Shown one piece after another: positions 59,652 to 64,000 of a DNA stretch of 64,000 nucleotides. Below the pieces are notes generated by a model. That model ran no database searches. It saw only the letters and a program-made list of their open reading frames with translations, and was not told the DNA's origin. Origin of the DNA: Pedobacter sp. JY14-1 (lineage in GTDB: Bacteria > Bacteroidota > Bacteroidia > Sphingobacteriales > Sphingobacteriaceae); NCBI RefSeq assembly GCF_029269825.1, contig NZ_JARJHU010000001.1:310001-374000 (forward strand), given 5' to 3'. Within the stretch, counting starts at the first letter, position 1. Every line of letters begins with the position of its first letter. The translations under genes were made by a program, and so were the position numbers.

Positions 59652-59686
59652 TTTGACTGGTCCTTGCATTATTTTATTTAAATTTG
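59652..59686 (+). promoter_or_regulatory. Promoter of queE with very short leader
   Basis: TTTG (59652-59655) and TAAATTTG (59679-59686) with a 23-base spacer fit the Bacteroidota consensus. The element ends eight bases before the queE ATG at 59695, so the mRNA starts at or within a few bases of the start codon. Confidence 0.6.
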
Positions 59687-59694
59687 CGCCGCAT

Positions 59695-60318
59695 ATGGCA
59701 CATCAGATACCGGAAGACGGCACATTGCTCCCCCTGATGGAGGAGTTTTATACGATACAGGGAGAAGGTTTCAATACCGGAAAGGCTGCTTACTTTATCC
59801 GCCTGGGCGGATGTGACGTCGGATGTCATTGGTGTGATGTTAAGGAGAGCTGGGACGCGGAACTCCACCCGCTGACCCCTGCAGACCACATTGCAGAAAA
59901 AGCCGCCTCTTATCCGGGAAAGGCTGTTGTGATCACAGGTGGCGAACCGCTGATCTATAACCTTGGCTACCTGACTGCCAGGCTCCGGGAACGGAATATA
60001 CAGACCTTTATTGAAACTTCAGGCGCCTACCCGCTTTCGGGTACCTGGGACTGGATCTGTCTGTCACCAAAAAAGTTCAAGGCCCCCAGACCCGATATCG
60101 CTCCCTTTGCCAACGAACTCAAAGTAATCGTTTTTAACAAAAGCGACTTCGAATGGGCGGAAAAATATGCAGAAATGGTATCACCGGGGTGCAAACTCTA
60201 CCTGCAGCCAGAGTGGTCCAAATCCAGGGCTGTAACTCCGCTGATCATTGACTATGTCATGGCCAATCCCAAATGGGAGATATCCCTGCAAACCCATAAA
60301 TTCCTGAACATCCCCTGA
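59695..60318 (+). CDS. queE: 7-carboxy-7-deazaguanine synthase (radical SAM)
   Basis: A 207-residue radical-SAM enzyme that makes the 7-deazaguanine core of queuosine from 6-carboxytetrahydropterin. The 4Fe-4S motif is CDVGCHWC (CxxxCxxC) after FYTIQGEGFNTGKAAYFIRL, and VVITGGEP is the SAM-binding GGE-type motif, with FIETSGAYP further on. I chose the ATG at 59695 (MAHQIPEDG), since the longer frame upstream runs through the Rieske gene antisense. Other queuosine genes are not adjacent, but a precursor transporter lies near 52 kb. Confidence 0.92.
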   Translation: MAHQIPEDGTLLPLMEEFYTIQGEGFNTGKAAYFIRLGGCDVGCHWCDVKESWDAELHPLTPADHIAEKAASYPGKAVVITGGEPLIYNLGYLTARLRERNIQTFIETSGAYPLSGTWDWICLSPKKFKAPRPDIAPFANELKVIVFNKSDFEWAEKYAEMVSPGCKLYLQPEWSKSRAVTPLIIDYVMANPKWEISLQTHKFLNIP

Positions 60319-60389
60319 TTCCCGGTTAATTTCCGTAAATAGTTTCTATTTCTCACTATATTTAACCTGCATGGTTAATATCAGTGTCC

Positions 60390-62291
60390 ATGAAGAAACT
60401 CATCTATCTGTTACTTGCATTTTGCGCAACCTGGACAACTGTCAGTGCGCAGACTTCGGCCATTAAAAAGGCGCAGGGCAGCTTTAACAAGGCGCAGACC
60501 TACCTGCGCAATGACCAGCTTAAGGAAGCAGCGGAAGCACTGGACGAAACGGTTAAAGCCGATCCTGCTTTTCAATATGCATATATCCAGCTTGGCGATA
60601 TCCACAGAAGGCTGAAAGCCTTTGCACAGGCCAAATCTGCCTATCAAAATGCCATAAACCTAAACCCTGAAGGCGATCCCAGGATGTTTTACGGAATGGC
60701 TGAAGCATGCATCTTCACAGGCAGTTATCCCGAAGCACTGGAAAATACCAACCGGTTTCTGTCGAAGTACAAAGGTAAAGACCCGGATTTCCTGAAGAAG
60801 GCAGAAAAATACCGGAAAGATAGTGAGTTTGCTGTTTTGGCGATAAAATCCCCCTTACCTTATGAGCCGGTAAACCTTGGTCCGGACATCAATTCGGCAT
60901 ACCGCGAATATTTTCCCTCACTGACCGCAGATGGAGCACAAATGATCTTCAGCCGTACCGTCGATGGCAATGAAGACTTTTTTACTTCATTTAAAAAAAA
61001 TGGTACCTGGGACAAACCGGTGCCCTTAAGCGACCAGATCAATACCAGTAAATTCAACGAAGGCGCACAGTCCCTGTCTGCAGACGGCAAATACCTGTTC
61101 TTTACCGGCTGTAACCGACCGGACGGTCTTGGTCGCTGTGACATCTATGTAAGCCAGAAAACGGCTAAAGGCTGGGGCGAGCCTTTTAACCTTGGGACAC
61201 CATTGAATAGTGTCTACTGGGACGCTCAACCCTCTGTAAGTCCTGACGGAAATACCTTATACTTTGTAAGTAACCGGCCAGGAGGACTTGGCGGCTATGA
61301 CATCTGGAAAAGCACGCTCAAAAGCGACGGTTACTGGGATCAGCCGGTAAACCTGGGGCCAGAGATCAATACCCCAGGTGATGAACAGACCCCATTCCTG
61401 CATCCCGATGGCCATACGCTTTATTTCTCTTCAGACGGCTGGCCGGGCATGGGTAACAAAGACATCTTTCTGAGCCGCCTGGACAACTCCGGTAAATGGG
61501 GAAAACCGGTAAACCTTGGCTATCCGATCAATACCTTCAACGAGGAGACAGGGCTTATTGTCAGTCCAGAAGGCACGGATGCCTTCTTTTCTTCAAACCT
61601 GAAGGGCGGTTACGGAGACCTGGATATTTACAGTTTCAAAATGCCGGAGACCATCAGGCCGGTTCCCATTGTTTATGTAAAGGGCACAATTAAAGACAAG
61701 ACAAGCAGGCAGCCGCTTGAAGCAGATATCCGGATCAGCAATCTAAATACAAAGACAACGGTTTATCAGAACTTCACAGATGCAAGCGATGGCAGCTTCC
61801 TCGCCGTAATGCCTACCGGTGCTGCCTATGCCTTTAACGCAGTGGCCCCGGGCTATCTTTTTTACTCGGAAAACTACCCGCTAAGCTCGGCAGGCAGCCG
61901 GGAAAAACCATCCATCCTGGAAATCTATCTTGAAAAACTGAAGCCCGGCAGCAACGTCATCATGAAGAATATATTTTTTGACACCAATGCCTATCAGTTG
62001 CTGCCTTATTCAGAATCAGAATTAGACATTCTGATCAGTTTATTGAAGCAAAACCCCGGCCTGCGCATTGAAATACAAGGACATACGGACAACGTGGGTA
62101 AAGAAGAAGACAACCGCAAACTTTCCATGATGCGGGCAAGATCCGTCTACGAATACCTCATTGCCAGGAAAATCCTCCCCGACAGGCTTACTTACAAAGG
62201 CCTTGGGGAAAGCGTACCCGTCGCTACAAACGATACCGAGGCCGGCAGGAAGCTGAACCGCAGGACTTCATTCGTCGTAACCGGTATTTAA
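60390..62291 (+). CDS. Outer-membrane OmpA-family protein with TPR and PD40 repeats (PorE-like)
   Basis: A 633-residue envelope protein. A signal peptide is at 1-20 (ending VSAQ). Three TPR-like units follow (about 25-135, with LKEAAEALDETVKADPAFQY), then four or five PD40/WD40-like repeats (about 165-420, with the recurring LSADGKYLFF, VSPDGNTLYFVSNRPGG and LHPDGHTLYFSSDG), a CarboxypepD-like region (about 430-515) and an OmpA peptidoglycan-binding domain (about 525-633, with IEIQGHTDNVGKEEDN). The same domain order is found in PorE, a T9SS-associated peptidoglycan anchor, but such proteins are numerous. Start taken at the ATG 60390. It converges with kdsA. Confidence 0.85.
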   Translation: MKKLIYLLLAFCATWTTVSAQTSAIKKAQGSFNKAQTYLRNDQLKEAAEALDETVKADPAFQYAYIQLGDIHRRLKAFAQAKSAYQNAINLNPEGDPRMFYGMAEACIFTGSYPEALENTNRFLSKYKGKDPDFLKKAEKYRKDSEFAVLAIKSPLPYEPVNLGPDINSAYREYFPSLTADGAQMIFSRTVDGNEDFFTSFKKNGTWDKPVPLSDQINTSKFNEGAQSLSADGKYLFFTGCNRPDGLGRCDIYVSQKTAKGWGEPFNLGTPLNSVYWDAQPSVSPDGNTLYFVSNRPGGLGGYDIWKSTLKSDGYWDQPVNLGPEINTPGDEQTPFLHPDGHTLYFSSDGWPGMGNKDIFLSRLDNSGKWGKPVNLGYPINTFNEETGLIVSPEGTDAFFSSNLKGGYGDLDIYSFKMPETIRPVPIVYVKGTIKDKTSRQPLEADIRISNLNTKTTVYQNFTDASDGSFLAVMPTGAAYAFNAVAPGYLFYSENYPLSSAGSREKPSILEIYLEKLKPGSNVIMKNIFFDTNAYQLLPYSESELDILISLLKQNPGLRIEIQGHTDNVGKEEDNRKLSMMRARSVYEYLIARKILPDRLTYKGLGESVPVATNDTEAGRKLNRRTSFVVTGI

Positions 62292-62301
62292 CCGGAAGTA
62301 A

Positions 62302-63117
62302 TTAAATCACGGCCTGCCTGATGCGTACCAGTCTGGTCAGTAAATCTTCCAGCAGATCCAGGTGCAGCATATTTGCACCGTCCGACTTCGCATTGGCAGG
62401 GTCCGGATGGGTTTCAATGAACAGGCCATCTGCGCCTACCGCGATCGCAGCCTTCGCAATGGTTGCGATCAGTTCGGGCTTACCTCCTGTAACACCGCTG
62501 CTCTGGTTAGGCTGCTGCAGTGAATGGGTACAGTCCATCACTACGGGCACATTGAAATTCTGCATTTCAGGCAGCCCCCTGTAATCAACGATCAGGTCCT
62601 GATACCCAAAGGTATTTCCTCTGTCGGTCAGGATCACCCTGTCATTACCCGCCTCAACAATTTTCTCAACCGCGAACTTCATAGAACCCGCAGAAAGGAA
62701 CTGGCCTTTCTTTACGTTGACCACCTTGCCTGTCTTCGCCGCTGCAATAAGCAGGTCAGTTTGCCTGCAGAGAAACGCGGGTATCTGTAACACATCCACA
62801 TAAGCCGCCGCCATTTCCGCCTCCCCGCTTTCATGAATATCCGTCACCGTAGGCACCCCGAAAGTAGTGCCTACCTTTTCCAGTATCTTCAGTGCTATTT
62901 CATCACCGATGCCGGTAAAGGAACTCCCTTTCGAACGGTTGGCCTTCCGGTAAGAGCCCTTGAAAATATAGGGTATATTCAGTTTGTCAGTGATCGCTAC
63001 GATCTTCTCTGCAATGCGCAGCGCGATCTCCTCGCCTTCAATCGCACATGGACCGGCCATCAGAAAGAAATTGCCGGAATCCCGGTGCCTCAGTTTATCT
63101 ATAGAAAAATTGATCAT
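62302..63117 (-). CDS. kdsA: 3-deoxy-8-phosphooctulonate synthase (KDO-8-P synthase)
   Basis: A 271-residue enzyme that joins phosphoenolpyruvate and arabinose 5-phosphate into KDO-8-phosphate for lipopolysaccharide. Motifs are FFLMAGPCAIE, YIFKGSYRKANRSKGSSFTG, VPTVTDIHE, LQIPAFLCRQTDLL, VNVKKGQFLSAGSMKFAVEK, DRGNTFGYQDLIVD and VVMDCTHSLQQPN. The residue set is that of the metal-independent or metal-dependent class; I cannot decide safely. It is 24 bases downstream of recQ on the same strand. Confidence 0.94.
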   Translation of the reverse strand: MINFSIDKLRHRDSGNFFLMAGPCAIEGEEIALRIAEKIVAITDKLNIPYIFKGSYRKANRSKGSSFTGIGDEIALKILEKVGTTFGVPTVTDIHESGEAEMAAAYVDVLQIPAFLCRQTDLLIAAAKTGKVVNVKKGQFLSAGSMKFAVEKIVEAGNDRVILTDRGNTFGYQDLIVDYRGLPEMQNFNVPVVMDCTHSLQQPNQSSGVTGGKPELIATIAKAAIAVGADGLFIETHPDPANAKSDGANMLHLDLLEDLLTRLVRIRQAVI

Positions 63118-63141
63118 GATTATCAGTTTAAAAACCGCCCG

Positions 63142-64000
63142 TCAATTACCCAGCTCGGACATAAATTTAATACGCATCAGCTGGATCTCCTCTCTCGAAT
63201 AATCCGCTTCTCCCAGCTCCTTCAGTGCCTCATCAATGGAATCGCTTTCAGCAGACTGAAAGTAATCGAACACCTCATCCTGTCTGTCCTCGTCGATCAT
63301 TTCATCTACAAAATAGGTCAGGTTCAGTTTCGTGCCTGAATTGACAATCGCTTCCACTTCCTTAAGGATGTCGTCATAGGTAATGCCCTTAGATCTCGCA
63401 ATATCCTCCAGCCCGATCTTGCGGTCTATATTCTGGATAATGGACACCTTCAGCTGCGATTTATTGGCCTGGGTCTTCACGATCAGGTCAATCGGACGCT
63501 CAATGTCATTGTCTTCCACATACTTCTTGATGAGTTCCAGGAAAGGTCCCCCGAATTTCACCGCTTTGCCATTCCCTACTCCCGAGATTTGCTTCAGTTC
63601 ATCATTGGTAATCGGATAATGCGTACACATCTCCTCCAGCGAGGGGTCCTGAAAGACCACAAAGGGAGGTACCCCCTTTTGCTTTGCGATCTTCTTCCTG
63701 AGGTCCTTCAGCAATTGCAACAATTGCGTATCCAGGGCGCCAGGTCCCTGCTTTACATCATCCTGGTCGTCTTCATTGCCGTTTTCAATGGGTTCATTCA
63801 GTACAAACTTCAGGTTATAAGGACTCTCCAGGAATTCCCTGCCTGCATTGGTCAGTCCCAGCAGGCCATAATTATCGATGTCCTTATACAGGAAGTTATT
63901 CAATACTGCCTGACGGATCAGCGAACGCCAGTAGTTTTCGCCCTCCACTGCGCCAAAGCCAAATTCAGACAACTTCCCGTGCTCATAAGCTACGGTTTGC
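63142..64000 (-). CDS. recQ: RecQ-type DNA helicase, 5' part beyond window
   Basis: Only the C-terminal 286 residues are in the window. The frame stays open to base 64000, so the helicase core lies outside. Visible are the RQC winged helix (AYEHGKLSEFGFGAVEGENY, YWRSLIRQAVLNNFLY and YGLLGLTNAGREFL) and the HRDC domain (about LLKDLRKKIAKQKGVPPFVV, then FQDPSLEEMCTHYPITNDEL and SGVGNGKAVKFGGPFLELI). The tail has a further acidic helical region ending in EIQLMRIKFMSELGN. Family and orientation are clear; the frame upstream of the leucine at 63972 (TTG) is coding, not a start. Confidence 0.9.
   Translation of the reverse strand, partial: QTVAYEHGKLSEFGFGAVEGENYWRSLIRQAVLNNFLYKDIDNYGLLGLTNAGREFLESPYNLKFVLNEPIENGNEDDQDDVKQGPGALDTQLLQLLKDLRKKIAKQKGVPPFVVFQDPSLEEMCTHYPITNDELKQISGVGNGKAVKFGGPFLELIKKYVEDNDIERPIDLIVKTQANKSQLKVSIIQNIDRKIGLEDIARSKGITYDDILKEVEAIVNSGTKLNLTYFVDEMIDEDRQDEVFDYFQSAESDSIDEALKELGEADYSREEIQLMRIKFMSELGN

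Noticed and set aside
59467..59694. Longer start for queE
   Set aside because: The extra 76 residues are antisense to the Rieske gene, and the ATG at 59695 has a matching promoter directly upstream.
61200..61460. Repeated ccggatgg/ctgatgg-like blocks in the OmpA gene as a DNA repeat
   Set aside because: They are codons for PD40 repeat motifs (PDG, LYF) and have diverged at third positions, so protein repeats rather than DNA repeats.
1..64000. CRISPR arrays, rRNA genes, intact insertion sequences or prophage genes
   Set aside because: None seen on either strand. No spaced direct repeats, transposase motifs or phage structural genes were found beyond the recombinase stub.

Overview
The window is chromosomal DNA of a Bacteroidota bacterium, most likely family Sphingobacteriaceae (Pedobacter-like). 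The evidence is a PorV outer-membrane protein, a type IX secretion (T9SS) C-terminal sorting domain, DUF4199, DUF6266 and BatA families, LytS/LytTR regulation, promoters of the TTTG / TAnnTTTG type, and almost no Shine-Dalgarno sequences. It reads as a normal chromosome with small accessory patches. There is no rRNA, CRISPR array, intact insertion sequence or prophage.

1-10.8 kb: a patchwork of single genes. These are a TolC-like efflux protein cut by the window edge, a PQQ sugar dehydrogenase fused to cytochrome c, a SemiSWEET, a RibD-like reductase, an amidohydrolase, an acetyltransferase, a serine hydrolase and an ECF sigma factor with a small membrane partner. The patch ends in the C-terminal remnant of a serine recombinase lying against a tRNA-Leu(CAA). 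10.8-26.7 kb: a long, tightly packed minus-strand block with several 4-bp overlaps: batA-like, degenerate dihydroorotase, acidic protein, DUF4199, a protease/PDZ protein, two family-2 glycosyltransferases, a membrane protein, a GH3 protein, dxr, rseP and hscB.

26.7-36.7 kb: accessory region. A decayed stretch is followed by a GH27-like lipoprotein and a frameshifted DUF6266 remnant, and then by the most interesting locus: a 'grasp-with-spasm' ribosomal peptide (RiPP) operon on the minus strand. It has two paralogous double-glycine precursor peptides, an ATP-grasp maturase, a 53-residue gene too short for normal calling, a SPASM-domain maturase without a radical-SAM cysteine motif, a C39-peptidase ABC exporter and an HlyD adaptor, with a TetR regulator downstream. 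A good Bacteroidota promoter precedes the precursors, and a 12-bp hairpin separates them from the maturases.

36.7-49.1 kb: glycan and envelope genes. These are a GH78 alpha-L-rhamnosidase, a Ca2+/H+ antiporter preceded by a predicted promoter plus terminator (a candidate small RNA), a 1549-residue GH44 enzyme with repeated modules and a T9SS tail, a LytS/LytTR pair with a likely autoregulatory direct-repeat site, and porV. 49-64 kb: a four-helix-bundle gene with a one-base frameshift, small stress-type proteins, yceH, an aldo/keto reductase and a queuosine-precursor transporter. Then comes a plus-strand run of aminotransferase, omega-amidase, glycosylasparaginase, cutC, lepA and folD. The window ends with a Rieske protein, queE, an OmpA/PD40 protein, kdsA and the 3' part of recQ.
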